The notes: generated by a model from the sequence alone, not told the origin. A stretch of DNA of 64,000 nt from an uncultured Clostridia bacterium (GCA_934271735.1 CAKQSB010000011.1:1-64000); one strand, 5' to 3'. Shown: positions 27,231-35,217, counted from the first letter of the stretch. Program-made: numbers and translations.

Positions 27231-29399
27231 ATGATAAAGGTGAAAGAAAGTAAAATTTCATTTTTTACGGCGGCAATTACGCTTGCGGCGATTATATGCC
27301 TTTGCCGGTTGCTCCCGACGACGCTTACAAAAGCCGAAAGCAACTCCGGTACGCTTGGTATTCTCGGAGTAACTTACATCGGCGGAGACGGGTTCGTTAT
27401 AAGGACGGACGACGACGCTGCGGATTTTAACGCGGACGCAAGCTTTATTTCCGTTTTCGATAAAAACGGGAACGAATTAAAGGTGAATGCGGGCAGCCTT
27501 TCGGGCGGCTCGGGTTCGTTAAGTTTTTCGCTCGTCGGCGCGCCCGGGTGCGAGATGGTCGGCGGCGGAAAGCTTCTTTTCAAGAAAGGTTTTTATGTTT
27601 CGTCTTCGGGAAAGAAACTTGCCGAGGACAACTCGTGGTCTTCCGAAGAAACGGACGGCGAGACGTTCATTCTCGTATTCTCCGAGGTTAAACCCGACGA
27701 AAAAAGCGAAAGTTCTGAAAGCTTTGATAACTCGGAAAGCCCGAAAAATTCCGGAAGTTCGGAAAGCTGCGAAAGTTCGGCAAAGCAATCCGAACAGGGC
27801 AAGACAAGCGAGGAATTATCCGCGTCCGAAACCGCAGTCGAAGAGGAATCGCAAAGCGAAGAAATTGTCGAAAGCGACGAGCCTTTCCCGATAGACGAGC
27901 CTTTCCCGATAGACGAGCCTTTCCCGATAGACGAGCCTTTTCCGATAGACGAGCCGACAGACGAAAGCAAAATAACTTCGGAATCCGAAAGTGGCGAAAT
28001 TTCGGAAAGCGAAAGTAGCGAAACTTCGGAAAGCGAAAGCGACGAGAGTAATGAAAGCAATGAAAGCGACGGCGGCGAAGCCGTAAGACCTTCGTTCAAT
28101 ATCGGCGGCAACAAAGGCGATAACGATTCCGCCGCGGACGGAAGCGACGACAACGACGGCAAAGACGACAACGCGGAAATTTCAGACGTTAAAATCGAAG
28201 AAATAAACGCCGAAAAGGACTTTTACGTTCTGAAAATCGGCGAAGAAGCGACCGTTTTGCTTATGGTTCTTCCCGAAAACGCAACGGAGAAATATACTTA
28301 TTCGTTCACGACGGAAAACGTCGCGACTTATGAAAATTCCATACTGAAAGGCGTCGCCGCGGGCGAAACGGAACTGGTGTTCAAAGCCGAAAACGCCGAA
28401 AAGAGAATAAAAATCATTGTTTTAGGCGACGACGAGCTTTACGAAGCTACGCCCGAATTCGGAAATTCCGCGCTTAAAATCAGACTTTCGGAAAGCGTTC
28501 TCTTCGATAATTACGTTTATTCGGCAGAGGAGATAACGGAAGCGTCGAAATTTATTGTTCTGAGCGGTTGCGAAATAAAAGCCGTACATTCCGAGACGGC
28601 GGATAACGGAGGTTACATAATTATCGAATTTGCCGCGGCGGACGAAAATTCTTACGCGGTCGTCGGTAAAGGGTTTCCGATCTATTCTGCCTTAAACGGC
28701 GAAAGCGTTAAAATAGGAACAATAGCGAACGATATTTCGTTGCGGTTTGTCGGAGGCAAAACGGAAGAGATTATCGGCTGCGAAGAAATAATCGTCCCCG
28801 AAAGTGTGAAAATTCTGCTTTTCCAAACCGAAAAGCTCGACGTAAAGACCGTTCCCGAAAACGTAAATTTCGGCAAACCGACTTTTTCTTCCGATAACGA
28901 AGAAATCGCAACGGTCGACGAGGACGGAAATATTACGGCGGTTATGAGAGGCAAATGCAAAATAACGGTAACTTTCTTAACGCCCGCAGGAAGTGTTTTA
29001 AAGAAAACCGTCGACGTGGAAGTTTACGACGAAATAGTCGATATAACCCGCGACACCGATATAGTTCTTACGATCAAGGACAATAAGATAATTGCGGGAG
29101 ATCTCGAATTTACGTTCACATATAAGAGCGGACTTGTGATAAAGAAGACTATACAAAACGCAACGCTCGGCTATAAAACCGACGAGAGCGGAAACTTTAT
29201 CGGAACGATAAGTTTTATCGAGGATGGTGAAGAATATTCTTTCGAAGTACCAGTTTCTTTAAATATTTCGGGTTGCGGCGGCGGTTGTAACGACGGTTGC
29301 GGATCTGCGATAAAGGACAATCACGGCGTTCTGACAGGGTACATTCTCGCGCTTGTATTGTCCGCCGTATTTATCTTTATTAACAAAAAAACAGGTTAA
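27231..29399 (+). CDS. Cell-surface protein with Ser/Glu linker, PFPIDE repeats and Ig-like domains
   Basis: 722 residues. Signal-like segment at ~10-35, an N-terminal domain to ~160, a low-complexity linker (~165-320) rich in Ser, Glu and Asp with four DEPFPI repeats, two bacterial Ig-like (Big_2-type) domains (~325-400; ~523-610 with SSDNEEIATVDEDGNITAVM), a short beta region, a GCGGGCNDGCG Cys/Gly motif and a C-terminal membrane segment (LTGYILALVLSAVFIFINKK). The layout fits a wall-spanning stalk with the N-terminal domain displayed outside. No LPxTG. No ribosome binding site close to ATG 27231; GTG 27240 is an alternative. Function unknown. Confidence 0.78.
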   Translation: MIKVKESKISFFTAAITLAAIICLCRLLPTTLTKAESNSGTLGILGVTYIGGDGFVIRTDDDAADFNADASFISVFDKNGNELKVNAGSLSGGSGSLSFSLVGAPGCEMVGGGKLLFKKGFYVSSSGKKLAEDNSWSSEETDGETFILVFSEVKPDEKSESSESFDNSESPKNSGSSESCESSAKQSEQGKTSEELSASETAVEEESQSEEIVESDEPFPIDEPFPIDEPFPIDEPFPIDEPTDESKITSESESGEISESESSETSESESDESNESNESDGGEAVRPSFNIGGNKGDNDSAADGSDDNDGKDDNAEISDVKIEEINAEKDFYVLKIGEEATVLLMVLPENATEKYTYSFTTENVATYENSILKGVAAGETELVFKAENAEKRIKIIVLGDDELYEATPEFGNSALKIRLSESVLFDNYVYSAEEITEASKFIVLSGCEIKAVHSETADNGGYIIIEFAAADENSYAVVGKGFPIYSALNGESVKIGTIANDISLRFVGGKTEEIIGCEEIIVPESVKILLFQTEKLDVKTVPENVNFGKPTFSSDNEEIATVDEDGNITAVMRGKCKITVTFLTPAGSVLKKTVDVEVYDEIVDITRDTDIVLTIKDNKIIAGDLEFTFTYKSGLVIKKTIQNATLGYKTDESGNFIGTISFIEDGEEYSFEVPVSLNISGCGGGCNDGCGSAIKDNHGVLTGYILALVLSAVFIFINKKTG
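27876..27953 (+). repeat. 18-bp in-frame tandem repeat, four copies plus a partial
   Basis: Unit GACGAGCCTTTCCCGATA repeats four times from 27876 to 27947 with a single base change in copy four, then GACGAG. It encodes DEPFPI. A likely length-variable tract by slippage. Confidence 0.95.
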
Positions 29400-29443
29400 A
29401 CGTAAAAATTCGCCTAAAAAAAACATTTATTTAAGTTTTATTA

Positions 29444-29472
29444 TTGACAAATCGAAGTCGGTTTAGTATACT
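29444..29472 (+). promoter_or_regulatory. Promoter for the paralogous membrane protein pair
   Basis: TTGACA 29444-29449, 17 bp, TATACT 29467-29472. Confidence 0.78.
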
Positions 29473-29528
29473 ATATTTATAGAATAATAGCAAAATATTA
29501 TTCGGAATTTCGGACGGGAGGATTTCAG

Positions 29529-30239
29529 ATGAGCGCAGGCGATACGGAAAGACACGACGCAGTCGGGCAAAGACAAGCCAAAAACGGACTTATTCTTGCC
29601 GACGGCGAAGTTATCGTGGATAGCTACGATTACGATTGCTACATTACTCACGACAGAAAAAACAGTACGATGACGACCGAAACTACCGTGCTTTTAACCA
29701 ACAAAAGGTTGGTTCATATGGTGTGTTCGGAAAGCAAAAAGAGAACGTCTAAAAGAAACGTCGAAATACCTGTCGACAGAATTGACAGCGTTTCGTCTTA
29801 TTTCAAGAGTGCGAAACGTTATTGCCTCTGGGGAATAGTCACGCTGATTATCGTTGCCGCGCTTTTCCTTGCGGCGGGCATTCTTTCGGCGGTCGGCGTT
29901 ATCCCGAAACTTATCTCAAAGCCCTGGGACGCGATTATCGCTTTTGCGGTGTGCGCACTTGCGATTACGGGCGTTGTGCTTCTCTTTGTTTTTGCAAAGT
30001 ACAGGGTTTGCTTCGGCTTAACCGTTTACACGAAGGACAGACCGGATGTTCCGTGTAGAGTTATGCACATCAACAGATCCGAAGGGTATTTGGCGGATCT
30101 TATCGAAAAGAACGACAATTGCTTCACTGCGGATGTGATCGAAACGGAAAAAATGGTTCGCAATCTCGCAAACGAAGTTTTGCAGGTAAAAATCGATAAC
30201 GAGGCGGAGGGCATAGAAAATGGAAATAACGTTGGCTAA
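29529..30239 (+). CDS. Membrane protein with split PH-like domain, member 1 of a paralogous pair
   Basis: 236 residues, ribosome binding site GGGAGGATTTCAG. N-terminal region GEVIVDSYDYDC and TETTVLLTNKRLVHMV looks like the first strands of a bacterial PH (bPH/YcxB-like) domain; two adjacent transmembrane segments (~98-122 and ~135-158) follow; then a C-terminal beta part and helix ending MVRNLANEVLQVKIDNEAEG. The same order occurs in the next gene, with which it overlaps by 20 bases. Specific function not recognised; membrane-associated signalling or stress roles are known for bPH proteins generally. Confidence 0.7.
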   Translation: MSAGDTERHDAVGQRQAKNGLILADGEVIVDSYDYDCYITHDRKNSTMTTETTVLLTNKRLVHMVCSESKKRTSKRNVEIPVDRIDSVSSYFKSAKRYCLWGIVTLIIVAALFLAAGILSAVGVIPKLISKPWDAIIAFAVCALAITGVVLLFVFAKYRVCFGLTVYTKDRPDVPCRVMHINRSEGYLADLIEKNDNCFTADVIETEKMVRNLANEVLQVKIDNEAEGIENGNNVG

Positions 30240-30783
30240 GGACGAAGTTCTTATTAAACAGTACGATTACGCATCCACAAAATCCAAACACGACGTTGTT
30301 ATGCACAGCGTTATCGTGACGGATAAAAGAATCATCGCTCAGGAGCAGGGCGAAAGGTCGTTTGCGAGAGACGAAATGCCTCTCGATCACGCCGATTACA
30401 TAGTAACGGATTTCGACAGTTACAAAAAACCCGTTAAGCTTGCTATCGTTCTTTTCATAATAAGCGCGATTCTCGCTATCGGCGGACTTGTATGGAGTTT
30501 GCTCACAAAAGACACTTATTGGTTTCTTATTCCTACGGGGCTCAGCGTTGTAGTTTTGGTGTTCGCAATCATCGCTCTTATCCTTGCGCTCACGAAAAAA
30601 GGCGCAACGGCGGAACTCGAAATAAGGTCTCGTCAACCCGCTTATGAAATGTTCAGTTTCTGCGCTAACGGTATTAAACCCATAAGTCGCCTTGACAGAC
30701 TTAAAATCAAGGTCGACAGAGAAGTTGCGGAGCAGATGCTTAACGAAATCGGCGCGCTTATTCTTAATTACAAAAACAAATAA
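30220..30783 (+). CDS. Membrane protein with split PH-like domain, member 2 of the pair
   Basis: 187 residues, GGAGG upstream inside the preceding gene. It shares with its neighbour the pattern DEVLIKQYDYAS, a short spacer, then HSVIVTDKRIIAQ, two transmembrane segments (~66-88, ~95-123), and a C-terminal helix VAEQMLNEIGALILNYK. Overlapping translation and shared architecture suggest tandem duplication and a heteromeric complex, which is inference. Followed by a terminator. Confidence 0.7.
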   Translation: MEITLAKDEVLIKQYDYASTKSKHDVVMHSVIVTDKRIIAQEQGERSFARDEMPLDHADYIVTDFDSYKKPVKLAIVLFIISAILAIGGLVWSLLTKDTYWFLIPTGLSVVVLVFAIIALILALTKKGATAELEIRSRQPAYEMFSFCANGIKPISRLDRLKIKVDREVAEQMLNEIGALILNYKNK

Positions 30784-30810
30784 AAATAATCGACGAATTT
30801 AAAAAAACAG

Positions 30811-30850
30811 ACGGCTTTTCCGTGATTCATTCACGGGAAAGCCGTTTTTA
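30811..30850 (+). terminator. Terminator after the paralogous pair
   Basis: ACGGCTTTTCCGTGA (30811-30825) pairs with TCACGGGAAAGCCGT (30831-30845) with wobble, loop TTCAT, then TTTTTA. Confidence 0.88.
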
Positions 30851-30876
30851 TATATTTTTCGGTTTCGCCGGATTGT

Positions 30877-30912
30877 ATGCCAGACAAGGTTCGGATTATT
30901 CTTGTCTGGCAT
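30877..30912. mobile_element. Solo palindrome related to the terminal repeat of the 35.9-kb fold-back element
   Basis: ATGCCAGACAAG (30877-30888) and CTTGTCTGGCAT (30901-30912) are exact complements. Bases 30885-30912 match, with three differences in 28, the reverse complement of the left end of the element at 35929. A deletion relic or minimal copy is the likely explanation. Confidence 0.6.
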
Positions 30913-30937
30913 GGCGGGAAAATGATTGAAAAATCGA

Positions 30938-31149
30938 ACATAACAAAGCGGGCGAGCAAGTTCGCCCCTGCTTGTTATGTTATCAATATCAGACAAATCG
31001 TATGGGCGATCACCGACCTGCTTACTTGTGAATTATGTTGTATAAAACGTAGGGGAGATCATCGGTCTTCCGCCTGCGAAAGCCTTTGAACTTCTAAAAA
31101 CGCGCAAATGTAAAGCTTTTGTAAAGTACGGATATAAAAGCTTTTATTC
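30938..31149. other. Intergenic region with palindromes, no gene
   Basis: Contains an imperfect hairpin from CATAACAAAGC to GCTTGTTATG (30938-30979), GATCACCGAC / GATCATCGGTC motifs near 31010 and 31060, and AAAGCTTTT/AAAAGCTTT arms (31112-31138). No coding potential with a ribosome binding site was seen. Confidence 0.5.
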
Positions 31150-31178
31150 TTGCATAAATAATCGAATTGTGGTACAAT
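31150..31178 (+). promoter_or_regulatory. Promoter for the HAD-MATE operon
   Basis: TTGCAT 31150-31155, 17 bp, TACAAT 31173-31178. Confidence 0.6.
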
Positions 31179-31232
31179 TTCAAATGATATGGTTTTGCAT
31201 GATAATTTGCGGTAAATTTTTCGGAGAACGAT

Positions 31233-32003
31233 ATGATAAAAGCAATAATATACGATAAAGACGGCACGCTTATGAGATTTGATGATTTCTGGATCCCCGT
31301 GGCGCAGGAAGCGATAAAAGAAATCGTGAAAAAAAATACAAACGCCGAAACGAAAACGGTTTTGAAAATCGCGTCGGAAATAGGGGAGAATATAGGAATT
31401 TTCGGCAACGCCGTCGACCCGAAAGGCATTTTGTGCGGCGGAACTTATTCGCAGTTTGCCGAAGCCGTGACCGAAACTCTTAATAAATACGGTTTTAAAG
31501 TGCGTATCGATCGGCGCGAGGTGGAACAGGCGGTTTCGGACAACACCGATAAGGGCGCTATTTTGCCTGCGTGCGAAAATCTGCGGGAGAAACTCAATAA
31601 AGCGCGCGAGCGTGCGGCTTTGTTCGTCGTTACGACGGACGATCGCTCTATTACCGAATTTTGCCTTGAAAAACTCGGCGTTTACGATCTTTTCGACGGA
31701 ATTTACTGCGACGATAACGATATTCCGCATAAGCCGGACCCGTTCGCCGCGAACGAAATCGCGGGGAAACTCGGCGCTGCGAAAAACGAAATTTTTATGA
31801 TCGGAGATACGAATACCGACAGAAAATTCGCGGAGAACGCGGGAATAGGTTTTGCGTTTGTCGGAAGCGACTCCCTTCTTAAAGAAAAGTGCGCGCTTTG
31901 CGCAAAAGACGTCGGGGAAGCAACCGATTTAATATTGACCTTAAACGGAAGCGTCGGCCCCGACGTTATATCCGAAGTAAAATCGGACGTTATACCCGCA
32001 TGA
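31233..32003 (+). CDS. HAD family hydrolase
   Basis: 256 residues. Motif I IIYDKDGTLMRFDDFW (5-20) with Lys between the two Asp, motif II VVTTDDRS (~131), motif III/IV KPDP and MIGDTNTDRKFAENAGIG (~189-206). Helical cap between I and II, subfamily IA, of the phosphoglycolate phosphatase/beta-phosphoglucomutase type. Substrate unknown. It extends ~25 residues past the HAD core with a Val/Asp-rich tail. The stop overlaps the MATE transporter start (ATGA). Confidence 0.85.
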   Translation: MIKAIIYDKDGTLMRFDDFWIPVAQEAIKEIVKKNTNAETKTVLKIASEIGENIGIFGNAVDPKGILCGGTYSQFAEAVTETLNKYGFKVRIDRREVEQAVSDNTDKGAILPACENLREKLNKARERAALFVVTTDDRSITEFCLEKLGVYDLFDGIYCDDNDIPHKPDPFAANEIAGKLGAAKNEIFMIGDTNTDRKFAENAGIGFAFVGSDSLLKEKCALCAKDVGEATDLILTLNGSVGPDVISEVKSDVIPA

Positions 32004-33313
32004 AAAAGTTTAAACTGATAAATTACATTTTGCCGTCGGTGATTTCGATGGTAATCGTCGGAACATATACCAATATCGACGGGCTTTTTATCGGCAACCG
32101 CGCGGGTGACGACGGGCTTGCGGCGATAAATATCGCGTGGCCGATAGTTGCGTTTATTACGTCTCTCGGAACGGGGCTCGGAATCGGGGCGGCTGTAATG
32201 ATAAACAGTCTTCGCGGGGAGAACGAAAACCGCCTTGCGGAAAAATCGAAAACCGTTTCGCTTTGGCTGCTCGTTATCGGAGGATTGTTTTCAACCGTCC
32301 TTTGTTCCGCGATTTATTCGCCTTTGCTTACGCTTCTCGGCGCAAGCGGAACGGCTAAAACTTACGCCGAAAATTATTCTCTCGTAATTTCTCTCGGTGC
32401 GCTTTTCCAGGTTGTCGGCGCGGGCGCGGTCGTTCTTTTGAGGAACGAGGGCAAAACCTATTCCGCGCTTATTTACACGGCTATCGGGCTTGCGGTTCAT
32501 ATCGGGCTTGATTTTCTCACGGTGAAAAAATTCGCTTTGTACGGAGTTGCGGCGGCAACGGTCGCTTCGCAAGCCGTAGTCGCGGCTTTGGCGGTCGTCA
32601 CTTTTTTAAAACAAAAAAACACCGAAATCGCGGGCGAGACAGAGAGCGACGAAAAGTCAACGCGCCTTGCCGCGAGAATCTTAAAAAACTCCATAGCTCC
32701 TTTCGGACTTAATTTCGTTCCGTCCGCAACCTTGCTTTTTACAAATTTTTTCGCGCTCGCAAGCGGCGGAACGGCGGCGGTAGGAGCTTACGCGGTAATG
32801 AGCTACGCTCTTTACACTTACGATTATATCTATCAGGGTGTGTGCGACGGGGTTCAGCCCGCACTCAGTTATTACAGGGGCGCAAACGACCTGATTGAAG
32901 AGCGGAAGACCGTCTATAAGTCGATTATCACGCTTATTTGCCTTTCCGCGGCATTTATCGCGCTCACTCCCGCGGCGATAGCTTTTCTGCCGGAAATCTT
33001 CTCGGTTTCCACGGAAGCGGCGAAGATGATGAAAGCGGGTTTTATAATTTACGCCTTTGCGTATCCTTTGAAAGCGGCGGTAAAGTTTATCTGTTCTTAC
33101 GCATATTCGACGGGTAAAATAATAGTATCGAATATCGTAACATATCTCGATCCGTTTTTGTTCACGCCGATAAGCTTAGCGGTTTTGTCGGGCAGGGGAA
33201 CAAGCGGAATATGGGCGGCGCTTCCCGTTTCGCAATTTCTCACATTGCTTGCCGCGGCGGGAATATTCTTAATTTTAAAATTCAAGCCGAAACACAGTAA
33301 AAAAACAACGTGA
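32000..33313 (+). CDS. MATE family efflux transporter
   Basis: 437 residues from ATG 32000, which overlaps the preceding stop; upstream in-frame starts lie within the HAD gene. Twelve hydrophobic segments in two homologous halves: first half LINYILPSVISMVIVGTYTN with IDGLFIGNRAGDDGLAAIN, second half NSIAPFGLNFVPSATLLFTN and IYQGVCDGVQPALSYYRGAN. This is the MATE pattern (Na+ or H+ coupled multidrug export). The substrate is not evident. Confidence 0.93.
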   Translation: MKKFKLINYILPSVISMVIVGTYTNIDGLFIGNRAGDDGLAAINIAWPIVAFITSLGTGLGIGAAVMINSLRGENENRLAEKSKTVSLWLLVIGGLFSTVLCSAIYSPLLTLLGASGTAKTYAENYSLVISLGALFQVVGAGAVVLLRNEGKTYSALIYTAIGLAVHIGLDFLTVKKFALYGVAAATVASQAVVAALAVVTFLKQKNTEIAGETESDEKSTRLAARILKNSIAPFGLNFVPSATLLFTNFFALASGGTAAVGAYAVMSYALYTYDYIYQGVCDGVQPALSYYRGANDLIEERKTVYKSIITLICLSAAFIALTPAAIAFLPEIFSVSTEAAKMMKAGFIIYAFAYPLKAAVKFICSYAYSTGKIIVSNIVTYLDPFLFTPISLAVLSGRGTSGIWAALPVSQFLTLLAAAGIFLILKFKPKHSKKTT

Positions 33314-33360
33314 GTTAATTATATTTTTAGTGTAAAAAACAGAGCGAAAGATAATTATTA

Positions 33361-33433
33361 TATATAATATAAAATGGTATATAATATAAAATGCCACAAA
33401 TAAGATAAAACGCCGCAGTGACGGCGTTTTTTT
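33361..33433 (+). terminator. A/T-rich direct repeat followed by terminator after the MATE gene
   Basis: TATATAATATAAAATG occurs twice with a 17-base period (33361-33393). Then a hairpin AACGCCG / CGGCGTT (from 33409 to 33428) and a T run form a Rho-independent terminator. Confidence 0.75.
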
Positions 33434-33590
33434 ATGTAAACGATAACCGTGTCGCCTTTTCTCGGAAGTTCGGACATATGCGGGGGAGTGTTTTTCGTCC
33501 GGTCACCGCCGAATACGTTAAACGGGTAAGTCGTCGCGTTTCATAAACAGCGGTTTGCCGCGTTCATAATGAACTTCGTTCCCGAAGCAA
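33415..33590 (-). pseudogene. Degraded coding remnant
   Basis: On the minus strand two successive frames read like one protein with a frameshift: NEVHYERGKPLFMKRDDLPV then FNVFGGDRTKNTPPHMSELP and RKGDTVIVYI. There is no start, and stops intervene. It looks like the C-terminal end of a decayed gene; family not recognised. Its upstream edge coincides with the repeat copy at 33591. Confidence 0.35.
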
Positions 33591-33660
33591 TGCCGAACAA
33601 TAATAATACGAACCCTGCCAAAACGCCGCAAGTTAAAATCGGGCTTTTCGCAGCGAATTC
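33591..33660. mobile_element. Diverged copy of the left end of the 35.9-kb fold-back element
   Basis: Bases 33591-33629 align without gaps to 35931-35969, 32 of 39 identical (shared ACGAACC and TGCCAAAA blocks). Similarity fades after about base 33660 (CTTTTCG shared). The other end was not found. Confidence 0.5.
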
Positions 33661-33748
33661 AAAGGCGTGCTTTCCGCATATTTTCCAAAAGTGTATTTTA
33701 GCGGCGCTGAATTCTTATAAATTTTATGCTTGCGCCGTTATCTTGCAG

Positions 33749-33955
33749 TCAATAATCGGAAAGACCTAATAAATAGTCCGCAGAGACGTCGAAAAATCGG
33801 CATAGTTTAATTACCGCGTCGAGACTCGGCTCGCTGCGCCCGCATTCCCAGTCGCATATGCTGCTGTTATTTGTTTCTATTATTTCCGCTAACGCCTTCT
33901 GGCTGAGCTTCTTTTCGGTGCGAAGTTCTTTAAGGCGTTTCCCTAATTTATTCAT
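33749..33955 (-). CDS. Small XRE-family transcriptional regulator
   Basis: 68 residues, essentially one HTH_3 domain: MNKLGKRLKELRTEKKLSQK then ALAEIIETNNSSICDWECGR, SEPSLDAVIKLCRFFDVSAD and YLLGLSDY. The recognition helix includes NSSICDWECG. Two palindromes with TTAGGG half-sites lie just upstream in the intergenic region shared with the divergent gene at 34124, so it probably represses itself and that gene. No strong Shine-Dalgarno precedes the ATG. Confidence 0.9.
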   Translation of the reverse strand: MNKLGKRLKELRTEKKLSQKALAEIIETNNSSICDWECGRSEPSLDAVIKLCRFFDVSADYLLGLSDY

Positions 33956-33993
33956 ACCTTAATTTTATGTCTTTTTTCCTATACTTTGTGTAT

Positions 33994-34013
33994 ATTAGGG
34001 CATTTCCCTAAAT
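33994..34013. promoter_or_regulatory. Palindromic operator 1
   Basis: TTAGGGCATTTCCCTAA at 33995-34011, inverted TTAGGG/CCCTAA half-sites, ~40 bases upstream of the XRE gene start. Confidence 0.7.
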
Positions 34014-34053
34014 TATTATTTTATGTAAATTGTAAAAAATCTATTAAAATCAG

Positions 34054-34082
34054 TTGACATTAGGGAAAATCCCTAATATAGT
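34054..34082 (+). promoter_or_regulatory. Promoter with embedded palindromic operator 2
   Basis: TTGACA 34054-34059, 17-bp spacer, TATAGT 34077-34082. The spacer is occupied by ATTAGGGAAAATCCCTAAT (34059-34077), the same half-sites as operator 1, so a bound repressor would block polymerase. Confidence 0.78.
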
Positions 34083-34123
34083 ATTGCTGAACAATTGCTC
34101 AAAAAATAGAAAAAGGAGGCATT

Positions 34124-34582
34124 ATGGAAGAGAACATTCAAAACTATTCTGCGGCAACCGACGTCAAAAAAGCGAAAAAGAAAAAAATAATCGCTGTAAT
34201 CGTCGCCGTGGTCGTTATTGCCGTGGTTGCGATAATCGTGTATTCGGCGGTGAATAAAAACGCTAAATACGCGGGCGTATATTATTCTATCAGCGAGAAC
34301 TATGAGGGCGATTACTTCTTTTCCGGCAGTAAGTATTATATCGAGCTTACAAAAGACGGAAAGTTTATCGAAGAAGGTTTTCTCGGTTCGTATGAAGTAA
34401 AATCGGGGAAGATAACGCTTATTCAATCGGCGCTCGGAATGACGGTGATGATGAATGCGACTGTAAAAAACGGCGTTTTAATCGTCAACGACAATTCGGC
34501 CTCGAGTCCGATACGTTATTATTACGTAAAGCTGGACACGCCGCCGGAAAACGGTCAAGTGTACGGTAAGCTTCCTTTTTGA
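34124..34582 (+). CDS. Single-pass membrane protein with extracytoplasmic lipocalin-like beta domain
   Basis: 152 residues, ribosome binding site AAAAAGGAGGCATT. Basic N-terminus (KKAKKKK), one transmembrane segment (~22-43, IIAVIVAVVVIAVVAIIVYS), then a small beta-rich domain with YAGVYYSIS, YYIELTKDGKFIEEGFLGSY and SGKITL, the rhythm of DUF5640/lipocalin-like extracytoplasmic domains. It is driven by the operator-bearing promoter divergent from the XRE regulator and is the presumed target of that regulator. Role unknown. Confidence 0.75.
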   Translation: MEENIQNYSAATDVKKAKKKKIIAVIVAVVVIAVVAIIVYSAVNKNAKYAGVYYSISENYEGDYFFSGSKYYIELTKDGKFIEEGFLGSYEVKSGKITLIQSALGMTVMMNATVKNGVLIVNDNSASSPIRYYYVKLDTPPENGQVYGKLPF

Positions 34583-34637
34583 AAACGCAGATTTTCTCTG
34601 AAAACGAAGACCGATAACACGAAAACAACGCTTTCCG

Positions 34638-34680
34638 TCAGCCACGGGCGATTGTGTTCGAGCGCAACCATCTGCGGCCA
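34638..34680 (+). repeat. REP-like palindrome, diverged copy D
   Basis: CAGCCACGGGCGATTGTG resembles the left arm of copy B, and CATCTGCGGCCA resembles the right arm. It lies ~50 bases upstream of the start of the 34731 gene. Confidence 0.45.
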
Positions 34681-34730
34681 AAAGCGGGGGCTTTTGTTAA
34701 AAAAATCAAAACACAAAGGAGAAACAAAAA

Positions 34731-35216
34731 ATGACTTCGGGAAAAAGTAAAAAACTCAGAAACGGCGTAATAATCTTCGCCGCAATTTTCATTATCGTCG
34801 CGGTTGTTCTTTTCGTTCTGGCAGGTATGTCGACGGGAAAAGCGAACGAACTTAAAGAAGGCGGATATTCTATATTCGGTTCGGTTCAGGCTCAGATAAA
34901 AAATTACGAAATGTACGCCACGCTTTACACGGTTTTAGGCGTAGTATTCCTTGTTTTAGGCGTACTTTACGCAGTTTTTATGCTTTCTGTTTTCTACAGA
35001 ACGCAGATTACTATCGCGGACGACGGCTCGGTAAACGGAACGGGTACGGTAGGACTTAAGCGCAAGGCTTTTTCGGCTAATATTTCCGAAATCGAAATGC
35101 CTGTTACTAACGGTAAAAATTTGCTCGGATTCAATATCAAAGGCTTGCGTTACAGTGTTTTCACCGACGACGCGCCTATGTTCTACAAGAAAATGTGCGA
35201 GTTAAAGAAAAAATAA
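34731..35216 (+). CDS. Two-span membrane protein with C-terminal PH-like domain
   Basis: 161 residues, ribosome binding site AAAGGAG. Basic N-terminus, transmembrane segments at ~13-34 (VIIFAAIFIIVAVVLFVLAG) and ~62-88, then a short beta domain: TQITIADDGSVNGTGTVG, then ISEIEMPVTNGKNLLGFNIK, and GLRYSVFTDDAPMFYKKMCE. It is PH/YcxB-like in pattern and related to the remnant at 44672. The next gene starts after one base, so the lipoprotein and this protein were co-expressed. No specific function recognised. Confidence 0.7.
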   Translation: MTSGKSKKLRNGVIIFAAIFIIVAVVLFVLAGMSTGKANELKEGGYSIFGSVQAQIKNYEMYATLYTVLGVVFLVLGVLYAVFMLSVFYRTQITIADDGSVNGTGTVGLKRKAFSANISEIEMPVTNGKNLLGFNIKGLRYSVFTDDAPMFYKKMCELKKK

Positions 35217-35217
35217 A

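Noticed and set aside
27876..27953. CRISPR-like array
   Set aside because: 18-bp units without spacers, in frame within a surface protein gene: a coding minisatellite.
30877..31089. 70-codon plus-strand frame in the palindromic intergenic region
   Set aside because: Starts inside the element-derived palindrome, no Shine-Dalgarno, composition unlike neighbouring genes.
33569..33769. 66-codon plus-strand frame beginning MNFVPEAMPNNNN
   Set aside because: Lies within the diverged element copy and runs into the XRE gene end; no ribosome binding site.
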